Positions 7,506-14,757 of a DNA stretch of 21,771 nucleotides are shown here, piece after piece. Both the position numbers and the translations under genes were made by a program. The stretch's first letter is position 1, and every line of letters begins with the position of its first letter. Below the pieces are notes generated by a model. The model saw nothing but the letters and a program-made list of their open reading frames with translations, was not told the DNA's origin and did no database searches. This DNA is from CAXMQS01 sp036446035. GTDB lineage: Bacteria; Actinomycetota; Acidimicrobiia; Spongiisociales; JAOTWH01. The stretch spans positions 1 to 21,771 of the forward strand of contig JAZFSG010000063.1 in the NCBI GenBank assembly GCA_036446035.1, read 5' to 3'.

Positions 7506-8321
7506 CTAGTGCGCTGGGTGTACAGACGTCTGGATGTACACCGCAGACAACAACGTGAAAATGTAAGCCTGCAGAATCGCCACGACGATCTCGAACACGA
7601 AGATGCCGAGACCGAAGACGAACCACGGGACGCCGATTATCGCTCGGGCCCCGATGTCGCCAATGGCCGACATGAAGACCCAGCCGGACGCCAGCAGCAG
7701 GGTGAGCATGAGATGGCCGGCGACCATGTTGGCGAAGAGCCGCACCGCCAGCGTGATGGGCCGGAGGATGAAAATCGAGACCAGCTCAATGAGCCCGACC
7801 AGCGGTCGCAGGGCGACCGGCACCGACTTCGGCCACACGATGTCGATGAAGAAATGGTGCTTGTGCTTGGCGAACCCGACGATCACGAAGATGACCCAGG
7901 TGGTAAGGGCTAGGAAGAGAGGAATCGCCATCCGCGAGTTGAGGGGGAAGTTGATGAAGGGAGTTACCTCGAAGAGGTTGCCAACGATGATGAACAGGAA
8001 GAGGCTCAGCAGGTATGGCGCGTAGCGGGCTCCCTCAGGCCCGATGATGCCGATGGCAACATCGTTGCGGACGAACCCGACGAGGCTCTCGACGGCAGTT
8101 CCGAACTTGGTTGGCACCAGGCGATTGCCGCGCAGTCCGAAGTACAGGATGGCCAGCACGATGAACATCGCCAGGAAGATGAGGATGACTGTCTTGGTGA
8201 AATGCAGCGGCCCAATGGAGAAGAGGGCGTCCTTGAACTCGAAGAGCTCGATCACCTCAGCGGGCGCGCAGATGATCTCTTCAGCCGGGTCGCAGCCTGC
8301 TGAGGCCAGGATCGATATCAC
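7506..8321 (-). CDS. atpB: F1Fo ATP synthase a subunit
   Basis: The product has 271 residues and forms the membrane stator that carries the two proton half-channels. Several strong hydrophobic helices are visible (about 41-62, 100-117, 132-150, 173-200, 205-225, 235-262). The essential arginine is Arg194 in the conserved LRPITLAVRLFANMVAGH block. A His/Lys-rich loop (AKHKHHFFID) lies at 151-160. The start is GTG at 8321, overlapping the stop of the upstream gene in a GTGA junction. A first start further downstream is unlikely, because the N-terminal 30 residues resemble the periplasmic leader seen in homologues. Confidence 0.96.
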   Translation of the reverse strand: MISILASAGCDPAEEIICAPAEVIELFEFKDALFSIGPLHFTKTVILIFLAMFIVLAILYFGLRGNRLVPTKFGTAVESLVGFVRNDVAIGIIGPEGARYAPYLLSLFLFIIVGNLFEVTPFINFPLNSRMAIPLFLALTTWVIFVIVGFAKHKHHFFIDIVWPKSVPVALRPLVGLIELVSIFILRPITLAVRLFANMVAGHLMLTLLLASGWVFMSAIGDIGARAIIGVPWFVFGLGIFVFEIVVAILQAYIFTLLSAVYIQTSVHPAH

Positions 8322-8728
8322 TCAACATCCCTTTCGCTAGTCAGGGCGACCGCCTCCCAGATGAGCAGAGCCAGGTAGCTCACAACGGCGGTCACTCCAA
8401 GGGCCCGGCGGTCAACATCGACCACCGATGCCACTCCGATCATCGTGATGGTGATCAGGCCCAGTCGGAGGATGAATCCGAAAAGGGCGGCCGCATGATA
8501 GAAGGCCAAACTGTGACGAGCGGCCATCGACAGCGCCTTTCCCGACGCCCAGAAGTTGACGACGACAACGGCGACGCCGATGGCCGAGGCCCAGGCACCG
8601 TCCCACCCCCGCACGAGCCAGAAGAAGCCGATGAGGACCGGTGCCACATACAGCGCCCGTCTGACGATGCTGGTGGCGAGCGTCAGCTCGAGGTCACGAC
8701 GACCGGGGACCGCGGTGTCAGCGCTCAT
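8318..8728 (-). CDS. atpI: ATP synthase subunit I (AtpI-like) membrane protein
   Basis: The product has 136 residues with four predicted membrane helices (about 26-43, 46-64, 76-100, 107-128). A short polar N-terminus (GRRDLELTLATSIVRRAL) and the helix spacing fit the ATP synthase I chain family, which helps c-ring assembly or ion supply and is not part of the finished enzyme. The identification rests on topology and position directly upstream of atpB; conserved residues are few in this family. It overlaps the preceding small gene by 11 bp and atpB by 4 bp, so the three are surely one transcript. Confidence 0.75.
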   Translation of the reverse strand: MSADTAVPGRRDLELTLATSIVRRALYVAPVLIGFFWLVRGWDGAWASAIGVAVVVVNFWASGKALSMAARHSLAFYHAAALFGFILRLGLITITMIGVASVVDVDRRALGVTAVVSYLALLIWEAVALTSERDVE

Positions 8729-8942
8729 TCTGTTCCTTGTACCAAGCCATCATCCGGTAGAACCCACCTATCGACGCTATCAGGATGAAGGTCACGGTCA
8801 GCCAGGGGTCGGTGCCGAGCCATCTGTCAAGCAGGTAGCCGATCAGAAAGCCGGAAAGGACTGTTGCGGACAGGTTGCCGGCACCGGCCCAGCCGTCGCG
8901 GACTGCACCGGTGACCTGTTCGTGGGCGTTAGGTCGCTCCAT
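8718..8942 (-). CDS. AtpZ/AtpI-family small membrane protein at head of ATP synthase operon
   Basis: The product has 74 residues with two membrane helices (about 22-40 and 46-63) joined by DRWLGTDPW. The pattern G.GYLLDRWLGT.PWL...F.L.G...G.YRM is characteristic of the small F0F1-ATPase-associated family (AtpZ-like), proposed to help ATP synthase assembly or Mg/Ca transport. I choose ATG 8942 over the in-frame ATG at 8969 because GAGGGA lies just upstream of it, and because the upstream ATG falls inside an 18-bp palindrome on top of the predicted transcription start. With the earlier start the protein would have 83 residues. First gene of the operon. Confidence 0.75.
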   Translation of the reverse strand: MERPNAHEQVTGAVRDGWAGAGNLSATVLSGFLIGYLLDRWLGTDPWLTVTFILIASIGGFYRMMAWYKEQNER

Positions 8943-8957
8943 GGGATCCCTCAGGGC

Positions 8958-8975
8958 TTGTGAATGCATTCACAA
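8958..8975. promoter_or_regulatory. 18-bp perfect palindrome, CRP/FNR-type operator
   Basis: TTGTGAATGCATTCACAA is identical to its own reverse complement. Its core, TGTGA-N6-TCACA, is the full consensus of CRP-family regulators (E. coli CRP, mycobacterial Crp). It lies between glyA and the ATP synthase operon. A GntR-type regulator is another possible binder. Direct reading of the sequence; the identity of the regulator is inference. Confidence 0.7.
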
Positions 8976-9001
8976 TGTAGCTGGCTTGCTCCTGGGGACA
9001 A
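8974..9001 (-). promoter_or_regulatory. Candidate promoter of the ATP synthase operon
   Basis: On the minus strand TTGTCC and TACATT are separated by 16 bases. Each matches 4 of 6 positions of the sigma-70-type consensus. Transcription would begin near 8967, the centre of the palindrome, leaving a leader of about 25 bases with a GAGGGA site before ATG 8942. Confidence 0.4.
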
Positions 9002-9005
9002 TAGG

Positions 9006-10277
9006 TCATACGTGGCCGGGGAAGTCCGCCGGATAGGGTGGAAACTCGGCGGCCAGTTCGCCAACGCGAGCCGCTACTCGATCGAGCTCCGATTGGTCGC
9101 CGCGGCCTTGCAGGGCACCGACGATGAGCTCCCCCACCTCGGCACACTCGGCCTCCTTGAGCCCCTGAGTGGTGGCGGCCGGGAGCCCGATGCGCAGCCC
9201 GCTTGTTACGAACGGCGGCCGCGGATCGAAGGGGATGGCGTTGCGGTTGAGGGTGATGCCGACATCGTTGAGCAGTGGCGCCGCTTCCTTGCCGGTGAGA
9301 TCGGGGTCGATCGACCGCAGGTCGGCGAGCATGAGGTGGTTGTCTGTCCCTCCGCTGACGAGGCGCATTCCTTTACTCATCAAGGACTCGGCCATGGCGG
9401 CGGCGTTGGCAACGATCTGTGCGGCATATGCCCGGTACTCGGGCGTCGCTACCTCGGCGAAGGCAACGGCCTTTGCCGCGATCTGGTTGAACAGGGCACC
9501 GCCCTGAGCGTCGGGAAACACCGCCTTGTCGATGGCCTTGGCGAACGGTTCGTCGCTCAGGATCATCCCACCCCGCGGCCCTCGTAGCGCCTTGTGGGTC
9601 GTTGCTGTGACAACGTGAGCGTGCGGCATCGGATTGGGATGGGCGCCGCCGGCGATGAGCCCGATGATGTGGGCGGCGTCGACCAGGAGGAGGGCGCCGA
9701 CCTCGTCCGCGATGGAGCGAAACTCGGCCCAGTCGAGGATCCGCGAATAGGCCGAGTATCCGGCGACGATCATTTTGGGCTTGTGCTCGTGCGCCATCTT
9801 GCGCACTACGTCGAGCTCGACGCGCTCCGAGTCGGGGTCGAGGCCATAGGAAACGAAGTTATAGAGGTGGCCGGAGAAATTGACTGGCGACCCGTGGGTC
9901 AGGTGCCCGCCCTGGTCGAGCGACATGCCGAGGACCTTGTCCCCCGGCTGCAGCAGTGCGAAGTAGACGGCCATGTTGGCCTGGGCACCGGAATGCGCTT
10001 GCACGTTGGCGTGCTCGGCGCCAAAGAGCGCCTTGGCGCGGTCACGCGCCAGGTTCTCGACCTCGTCGACAACCTCGCATCCCTCGTAATAGCGGCGTCC
10101 CGGATAGCCCTCTGCATACTTGTTGGTGAACACAGATCCGCTCGCCTCCATGACGGCGGTTGAGGCGAAGTTCTCGGAAGCGATCAGATGGATGTGGCTG
10201 CGCTGGCGATCGGCGTCGGCTGCTATGAGACGGGCGACCTCGGCGTCAACCTCTTCGATTGGACGGGAGTCTGTCAT
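9006..10277 (-). CDS. glyA: Serine hydroxymethyltransferase
   Basis: This is a cytoplasmic PLP enzyme (423 residues) that converts serine plus tetrahydrofolate to glycine plus methylene-tetrahydrofolate, the main source of one-carbon units. The substrate motif LIASENFAS is at 31-39, the Tyr region is EGYPGRRYYEGC (57-68), and the PLP lysine is Lys229 in TATTHKALRGPRGG. The C-terminal domain carries TSGLRIG. I place the start at ATG 10277 (MTDSRPIEE), where GAGG stands 5 bases upstream; the frame is open 27 codons further but into the upstream gene. It follows the small membrane protein by 7 bp. Between tsaC and the atp genes it occupies a position known from Bacillus. Confidence 0.97.
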   Translation of the reverse strand: MTDSRPIEEVDAEVARLIAADADRQRSHIHLIASENFASTAVMEASGSVFTNKYAEGYPGRRYYEGCEVVDEVENLARDRAKALFGAEHANVQAHSGAQANMAVYFALLQPGDKVLGMSLDQGGHLTHGSPVNFSGHLYNFVSYGLDPDSERVELDVVRKMAHEHKPKMIVAGYSAYSRILDWAEFRSIADEVGALLLVDAAHIIGLIAGGAHPNPMPHAHVVTATTHKALRGPRGGMILSDEPFAKAIDKAVFPDAQGGALFNQIAAKAVAFAEVATPEYRAYAAQIVANAAAMAESLMSKGMRLVSGGTDNHLMLADLRSIDPDLTGKEAAPLLNDVGITLNRNAIPFDPRPPFVTSGLRIGLPAATTQGLKEAECAEVGELIVGALQGRGDQSELDRVAARVGELAAEFPPYPADFPGHV

Positions 10278-10284
10278 TGATTCC

Positions 10285-10812
10285 TCACTTTCTGCCAGCG
10301 TAGCTGCGCCGCATACGGCGATCTGCTTCGCGCCGAGACGCATAGTCAGACACTCCAACCGTCACGTATGGCAGCAGCGGAGTGACCAAGACGGCGAAGC
10401 CCCCCGAGACTCCTGACACCCACAACACGTAGCCGACTATGACGACGGTCATGAACAGCCGAACTCGAACGTCCCCTTTGCGGACATGGCCGACGGCCAG
10501 CGCTGCCGCAACCACGACACCCGCGCTCAGTGCCGCGAGTGGGACCTCGTCAGAACGGATCAGCCACACCGCCGCCATCACCACCCCCCCGATCGCTGCT
10601 GCGGCGACCCCGGCAACCAAGTCTCGCCCTGTGGCCACGGCAGACGCGATGACGGTCGCCGCCAACACTGCTAGGCCGACTCCGATGAGAACGGACTCCA
10701 AGCCGCGATCCGCGTCACCCTCCCCCAACAGGACGCCCCCGATGACCAGCCAGTGTCCGATGGTTACGCCGATGGTGGCAGCGACCAGAACAGGCCACGC
10801 CGACTTCGTCAA
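10285..10812 (-). CDS. Small integral membrane protein, function unknown
   Basis: The product has 175 residues and is strongly hydrophobic, with about five membrane segments (roughly 7-29, 41-61, 65-86, 91-108, 117-150). It ends in a basic cytoplasmic-type tail (SRREADRRMRRSYAGRK). I do not recognise the family. The start codon is TTG at 10812, 4 bp after the tsaC stop and without a good ribosome-binding site, so it probably depends on coupling to tsaC. The stop lies 7 bp before the glyA ATG and the glyA ribosome-binding site overlaps it. In mycobacteria this position between tsaC and the atp genes is held by a much longer WecA/Rfe-type glycosyl-phosphate transferase; this protein is too short and lacks its Asp motifs. 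Confidence 0.7.
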   Translation of the reverse strand: MTKSAWPVLVAATIGVTIGHWLVIGGVLLGEGDADRGLESVLIGVGLAVLAATVIASAVATGRDLVAGVAAAAIGGVVMAAVWLIRSDEVPLAALSAGVVVAAALAVGHVRKGDVRVRLFMTVVIVGYVLWVSGVSGGFAVLVTPLLPYVTVGVSDYASRREADRRMRRSYAGRK

Positions 10813-10816
10813 GAGG

Positions 10817-11392
10817 TCAGTCCCAGGGAACCGGTCCTGGTCGAACGAGCGAAGCCGTCTCGGACGACACGTCGATAACCGTCGAACTCGATCCGCCGCC
10901 TGCCTCTCCCTCTAGATAGACGGCAACGGCATCGCCGAAGATCGCCGCAGCGGCAGCATGGTCGACAACTGAGGCATCACCTGTCCAGTTGGCGCTCGTG
11001 ACCGCAAGAGGTCCCGCCATGTCCAAGAGCATCAGGGCGACCTCGTGGTCTGGCATGCGGATACCTACGGTCCCTCGATCGTGTTCCCCCAGCCAATCTG
11101 GCGTGTCAGCCGTTCGCGGCAGGACGAGCGTAAGCGGACCGGGCCAGTGCTCGTTGGCGAGTGTCGTTGCTGCTTCGGTGAGAACGGCGAGGCTCCTTGC
11201 CTGCTCCAGGCTCGAGACCAGCACCGCGAAAGGCTTGTCGGCCGGCCGACCCTTGAGGTCGAACAGCGTGCCGACCGCCGTGGCGTTCATGGGATCGACT
11301 GCGAGTCCGTAGACGGTCTCCGTGGGCACGCCCACCACCAGACCCTCCCGTATCGCATTGACCGCTTCGTACATGGCAGCTTCGTCGGTCAT
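10817..11392 (-). CDS. tsaC: L-threonylcarbamoyladenylate synthase
   Basis: The enzyme uses threonine, bicarbonate and ATP to make threonylcarbamoyl-AMP, the first step of the t6A modification at position 37 of tRNAs reading ANN codons. The product has 191 residues: YrdC domain only, without the C-terminal Sua5 domain, hence the short TsaC/YwlC type. Visible motifs are VPTETVYGLAVD (22-33), KGRPADKPFAVLV (47-59), GIRMPDH, PLAVTSANWTGD and SSSTVIDVS. ATG 11392 has a strong AGGAGGA site 5 bases upstream. It starts a new unit after a 164-bp spacer that holds hairpins and heptad repeats, and it leads into the membrane protein and glyA. Confidence 0.94.
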   Translation of the reverse strand: MTDEAAMYEAVNAIREGLVVGVPTETVYGLAVDPMNATAVGTLFDLKGRPADKPFAVLVSSLEQARSLAVLTEAATTLANEHWPGPLTLVLPRTADTPDWLGEHDRGTVGIRMPDHEVALMLLDMAGPLAVTSANWTGDASVVDHAAAAAIFGDAVAVYLEGEAGGGSSSTVIDVSSETASLVRPGPVPWD

Positions 11393-11426
11393 GCGCTTCC
11401 TCCTGGCGATATCGGGTCAGACTAAC

Positions 11427-11444
11427 TCGGAAGAGGACTTCCGA
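11427..11444. repeat. Stem-loop between prmC and tsaC
   Basis: TCGGAAG and CTTCCGA form a perfect 7-bp stem with a 4-base loop, 35 bp before the tsaC start codon. No T-tract follows on the minus strand, so it is either a weak terminator of the rho-prmC unit or part of the tsaC leader. Confidence 0.4.
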
Positions 11445-11446
11445 CT

Positions 11447-11550
11447 ATGGGCTTTGGCGACCTTCAGTCGCTGGCTTTGAGCTTTGGTCAAAAGACCGGA
11501 CTCCTGGGCCTTGGCTGTGGCTCGAGCCCGAAGCCCAAAGCTCATGGCTC
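11447..11550. repeat. Heptad-periodic RGCY-NNN intergenic repeat, copy A
   Basis: On the minus strand AGCCATG-AGCTTTG-GGCTTCG-GGCTCGA repeats an RGCY core every 7 bases. On the plus strand GGCTTTG-AGCTTTG lies nearby, giving a 9-bp inverted pair GAGCTTTGG (11479-11487) and CCAAAGCTC (11535-11543). GGTC-AAAA-GACC at 11486-11497 is a further small stem. Related sequence occurs at 17100, 19507 and 21321. Confidence 0.5.
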
Positions 11551-11556
11551 GCCGCC

Positions 11557-12366
11557 TTACAGACAACAGCTGGCTCCCTTGCGCCCGGCGACATAGCGAT
11601 CGCGACGCGCCAGGTCCTGGCGGACCTCTCGGTCGAGAGAGCCAAACAGCTCATCGGCAACAGCGCCCTGGGCCGAGCCGATCTCGCAGAACAACCAACC
11701 GCCGATCCCCAACCACCAATACGCCTCGTCGGCGATCCTGGCGATGGTCTCTGTGCCCTCAGGCCCGGCGACCAGCGCCGAGCGCGGCTCGTTGGCCGTG
11801 ATCTCGACATCGAGGGAGGACCACTCGGCCTCGCTCACGTATGGCGGGTTGACGACGAGGAGGTCGATGCGCCCCTTGAGGTTCTCCGGCAGCGCCTCGA
11901 AGAGGTCTCCCTTGAGGAAGGTCACATCTAGTCCAAGAGCGGCGGCGTTCTCGGCGGCGAGTGCCAGTGCCTCGGAATCAAGATCGGTTGCGAACACCTT
12001 GGCTTGTGGAAACGAGTGCTTGAGGGCGAGAGCCAGGGCACCGCTCCCCGTGCACATATCGACGATCACCGTGCCGGGACCGACATCGCCCAGCGACCTG
12101 ACGGCATCCTCCCACATGACCTCGGTCTCGGGTCGAGGGATGAGGGCTCTGCGATCGACGCCGAGCTCGATCGGCCCGAACTGAACGGTCCCCTCGAGGA
12201 ACTGCAGGGGCTCGCCGGAGCGGCGACGTTCGACCAGCGTCGCGAATCGCTCCTCGGCGACGGCATCGAGCGTCGAGCCCGCGGCAAGAGCGACGCGCTG
12301 AAGCCCTGAAGCCGCCATCTTCAACCTAATGACTTCGTGCGCTGGTAGCTCTGTGGCATGGTCCAT
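11557..12366 (-). CDS. prmC: Release factor glutamine N5-methyltransferase
   Basis: The enzyme uses S-adenosylmethionine to methylate the Gln of the GGQ motif of peptide release factors, here the product of the adjacent prfA. The product has 269 residues. An N-terminal helical domain that binds the release factor (1-75) is followed by RALIPRPETEVM (73-84), the SAM motif VDMCTGSGALALAL (102-115), the acidic end of the second strand (ATDLD, 126-130), and the catalytic NPPYVSE at 173-179. All are intact. The start ATG 12366 is 14 bp after the prfA stop with GAGGG somewhat far upstream. It is the last gene of the run that begins with transaldolase. Confidence 0.95.
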   Translation of the reverse strand: MDHATELPAHEVIRLKMAASGLQRVALAAGSTLDAVAEERFATLVERRRSGEPLQFLEGTVQFGPIELGVDRRALIPRPETEVMWEDAVRSLGDVGPGTVIVDMCTGSGALALALKHSFPQAKVFATDLDSEALALAAENAAALGLDVTFLKGDLFEALPENLKGRIDLLVVNPPYVSEAEWSSLDVEITANEPRSALVAGPEGTETIARIADEAYWWLGIGGWLFCEIGSAQGAVADELFGSLDREVRQDLARRDRYVAGRKGASCCL

Positions 12367-12380
12367 CTCAGGTCAAGCCC

Positions 12381-13460
12381 TCAGTCTTCATCCATCAATC
12401 GGTGGGTTTCGTCGTCTGCCATCAGCGCTTCGATGAAGTCGTCGAGGTCGCCCTCGAGGATCTCCGGGAGACGCTTGATGGTCATGTTGATCCGATGGTC
12501 GGTGACCCGGTTCTCGCGGAAGTTGTAGGTGCGTATCTTCTCGGACCGCTCACCGGTGCCGACCTGGGCCTTGCGGCTCTCTGCCCTCTCCCCCATCTGC
12601 TCTTCGATCTGGATCTGATAGAGCCGGGCCCGCAACACCCGCATCGCCTTCTCTTTGTTCTGCAGTTGCGACTTCTCGTCCTGGCAGGTGACGATGAGGC
12701 CGGTTGGCTTGTGGGTGAGGCGCACCGCCGAGTCCGTCGTGTTGACCGACTGGCCGCCTGGTCCAGATGATCTGTAGACGTCGACGATGATGTCGTTCTC
12801 GTGCACGTCGATCTCGACAGCCTCGACCTCGGGCAGCACGGCTACCGTCGCCATCGAGGTATGAATGCGGCCAGAAGACTCGGTCGTCGGAACCCGCTGC
12901 ACGCGGTGAGCCCCGGCTTCGAACTTCAGCCTCGAGTAGGCGCCTTTGCCCTTGATGGCGAAGGTTGCTTCCTTGATGCCGCCGCCCTCTGCCAGCGAGG
13001 TGTCCATAGGCTCAATGGCCCAATCGTGGCGCTCTGCGTAGCGTTGGTACATGCGAAAGAGGTCCCCCGCCCACAGCGCAGCCTCATCTCCGCCTGCGGC
13101 GGACCGCACCTCCATGATGACGTTCTTGTCATCGAGTGGGTCTTTGGGGATAAGGAGCCGTCTGATCGAAGCATCGAGCTCATCCATTTCCGATGACTTG
13201 TCTCGGGCAACGCCATCGAGATATTCCTTCATCTCGTCTTCCGTCTCCGAGCCTGCCATCTCGATGGCCTCTGTTCGTTCCGCGGCAGCTGCCGAGTAGG
13301 CATGGAACGCTTCGACAACCGGTTTCAGCTCGGAATGCCGTCTGCCAACAGCGACGAACCTCTCCTGATCGGTAACGAGGGCCGGGTCGCCCATCTGCTC
13401 GACCGTCTCAGCCAAGGCTCGCTCGAGGTCCTCGAGCTTGGAGCGCAGCGCGTCGTCCAT
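12381..13460 (-). CDS. prfA: Peptide chain release factor 1
   Basis: RF1 recognises UAA and UAG on the ribosome and triggers release of the peptide. The product has 359 residues. The codon-recognition tripeptide is PTT at 191-193 (RVPTTESSGRIHTS), the P-x-T type of RF1 and not the SPF of RF2. GGQ is at 235-237 (SSGPGGQSVNTTDSAVRLTH), and the C-terminal RTYNFRENRVTDHRI is standard. I set the start at ATG 13460 (MDDALRSKLED): the TGATG junction with the DUF1385 gene gives a 1-base overlap. The frame is open upstream to 14315, but that is the out-of-frame shadow of the DUF1385 gene. Confidence 0.97.
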   Translation of the reverse strand: MDDALRSKLEDLERALAETVEQMGDPALVTDQERFVAVGRRHSELKPVVEAFHAYSAAAAERTEAIEMAGSETEDEMKEYLDGVARDKSSEMDELDASIRRLLIPKDPLDDKNVIMEVRSAAGGDEAALWAGDLFRMYQRYAERHDWAIEPMDTSLAEGGGIKEATFAIKGKGAYSRLKFEAGAHRVQRVPTTESSGRIHTSMATVAVLPEVEAVEIDVHENDIIVDVYRSSGPGGQSVNTTDSAVRLTHKPTGLIVTCQDEKSQLQNKEKAMRVLRARLYQIQIEEQMGERAESRKAQVGTGERSEKIRTYNFRENRVTDHRINMTIKRLPEILEGDLDDFIEALMADDETHRLMDED

Positions 13461-14389
13461 CAGGAGCTCTCGGCAGCGAGTGCACCAGGGATGATCGGGC
13501 CGCGCTCGCCGACCGCAGCGGCTTCGTCTTCGGAGAGAGCTGCCAACAGGCTGGCGACCGCTACCTCCACCTGGGGGCCGTCGGGCTCTCTGGTGGTGAG
13601 GCGCTGCAGCCAGATCCCCGGCTTGGAGGCGACCGCTAACCAACGCTGCTGAGCCGCCGCCTTCAGCAGCTCGTAGGAGATGCCGGCGATGATCGGAATG
13701 AAGACAACCCGGCTGGCTATCAAGAGCACGAGTCTCGGGCGGCCGATGAACGTGAAGACGATCAGGGCCAAGATGACAACGATCATCAAGAAGTTGGTGC
13801 CGCACCGTGGATGGCGCGGGCTGTACTTCTGGATCGCATCGAGCTGTAGGGGGTCGCCCGCCTCGTAGGCATGGATGGTCTTGTGCTCCGCCCCGTGATA
13901 TTCGAACACCCTGCGAATGTCCTTGCTGAATCCGATCGCCCAGATGTAGAGAAGGAACAGCGACACCCTGACGAGGCCGTCGACCACGTTGAAGGCGACC
14001 GACGAGTCGCCGACCAAGGGCTCGGCCGCGTTGGCGACCAACAGCGGTGCGACGATGAAGACCCCAACGAAGAACGCTATCCCGAAGATCATCGCAAAGG
14101 CGATGTCCCTCTTGCGGAGCTCCCCCTCCTCCTCGTCGCCTGCCTTTTGGGCCGACCACGAAAGGGCGCGGAATCCGAGGGATAGGGATTCGCCGAGAAC
14201 GAGGATCCCCCGAATGAAGGGGACCTTGCGCCACCTCGAATGGGCGACGAACCCGGGGAGTTCCCGTCGCGTCGCCTCGATCACGCCGTCGGGACGCCTC
14301 ACGGCGATCGACCACGCCTCAGGGGCGCGCATCATCACGCCTTCTATGACCGCCTGTCCGCCGACGGTAGAGCCGGGAGCCCGGCTCAC
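13460..14389 (-). CDS. DUF1385 (YqhQ-like) membrane protein
   Basis: The product has 309 residues of unknown biochemical role. Family marks are GGQAVIEGVMMRAPE at the N-terminus (10-24), EYHGAEHKTIHAYEAGD in the middle and HPRCGTNFLM after it. Four or five membrane segments are visible (about 97-121, 134-151, 199-219, 222-242). The conserved His/Glu/Cys residues (YHGAEHK, HPRCGTNF) suggest a metal- or substrate-binding site, but this is inference. The start is GTG at 14389, 6 bp after the rpmE stop. The position between rpmE and prfA recurs in many Firmicutes, suggesting an old link to translation or the envelope. The C-terminal 50 residues (REPDGPQVEVAVASLLAAL...) lie outside the membrane. 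Confidence 0.88.
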   Translation of the reverse strand: MSRAPGSTVGGQAVIEGVMMRAPEAWSIAVRRPDGVIEATRRELPGFVAHSRWRKVPFIRGILVLGESLSLGFRALSWSAQKAGDEEEGELRKRDIAFAMIFGIAFFVGVFIVAPLLVANAAEPLVGDSSVAFNVVDGLVRVSLFLLYIWAIGFSKDIRRVFEYHGAEHKTIHAYEAGDPLQLDAIQKYSPRHPRCGTNFLMIVVILALIVFTFIGRPRLVLLIASRVVFIPIIAGISYELLKAAAQQRWLAVASKPGIWLQRLTTREPDGPQVEVAVASLLAALSEDEAAAVGERGPIIPGALAAESS

Positions 14390-14395
14390 CTGGCG

Positions 14396-14755
14396 TTAAG
14401 CCTCGGCCCCTGAGGCCTCCTCGGTAACGGCATCGGCCGCGACTTCGTCGGAGGCCTCGGGCTGAGGTTCTGGGCTGTCCGGTGCAGCGTCTGCAGGGAC
14501 TTCGGCAACTTCTTCAGCGGCAACGGCCCCACCCGGGACCTCATCGGTAAACGTCTTCTTGCCGTAGCGGCGCTGAAAGCGCTCGACGCGACCACCCGAG
14601 TCGACGAGCTTCTGCTTGCCCGTGAAGAATGGGTGGCACTCGTTGCACAGCTCGACATGCATGGATTCGCCAGCGGTAGAGCGTGTGGTGAACGTGTTGC
14701 CGCAGGAGCAAACAACCTCTGTGGTGCCGTACTCGGGATGGATATCTGTCTTCAC
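14396..14755 (-). CDS. rpmE: Ribosomal protein bL31, zinc-binding type with long acidic tail
   Basis: This protein of the large ribosomal subunit sits at the bridge to the small subunit. The product has 119 residues. The core (1-65) is typical: MKTDIHPEYG, the zinc ligands Cys16-x-Cys18 and Cys37-x-x-Cys40 (ELCNECHPFFTGKQKLVD), and RVERFQRRYG. The Zn form is the one replaced by a Cys-free paralogue under zinc starvation. Residues 66-119 form an extra tail rich in Ala, Glu, Pro and Asp, predicted disordered; usual bL31 ends near 70-80. The start is GTG 14755, because AGGAG lies 6 bases upstream and homologues begin MKxDIHP. A TTG two codons upstream overlaps the rho stop. Confidence 0.95.
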   Translation of the reverse strand: MKTDIHPEYGTTEVVCSCGNTFTTRSTAGESMHVELCNECHPFFTGKQKLVDSGGRVERFQRRYGKKTFTDEVPGGAVAAEEVAEVPADAAPDSPEPQPEASDEVAADAVTEEASGAEA

Positions 14756-14757
14756 GT

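Noticed and set aside
13461..14315. Long N-terminal extension of the prfA frame
   Set aside because: It lies wholly within the DUF1385 gene in another frame, and RF1 homologues begin at the TGATG junction.
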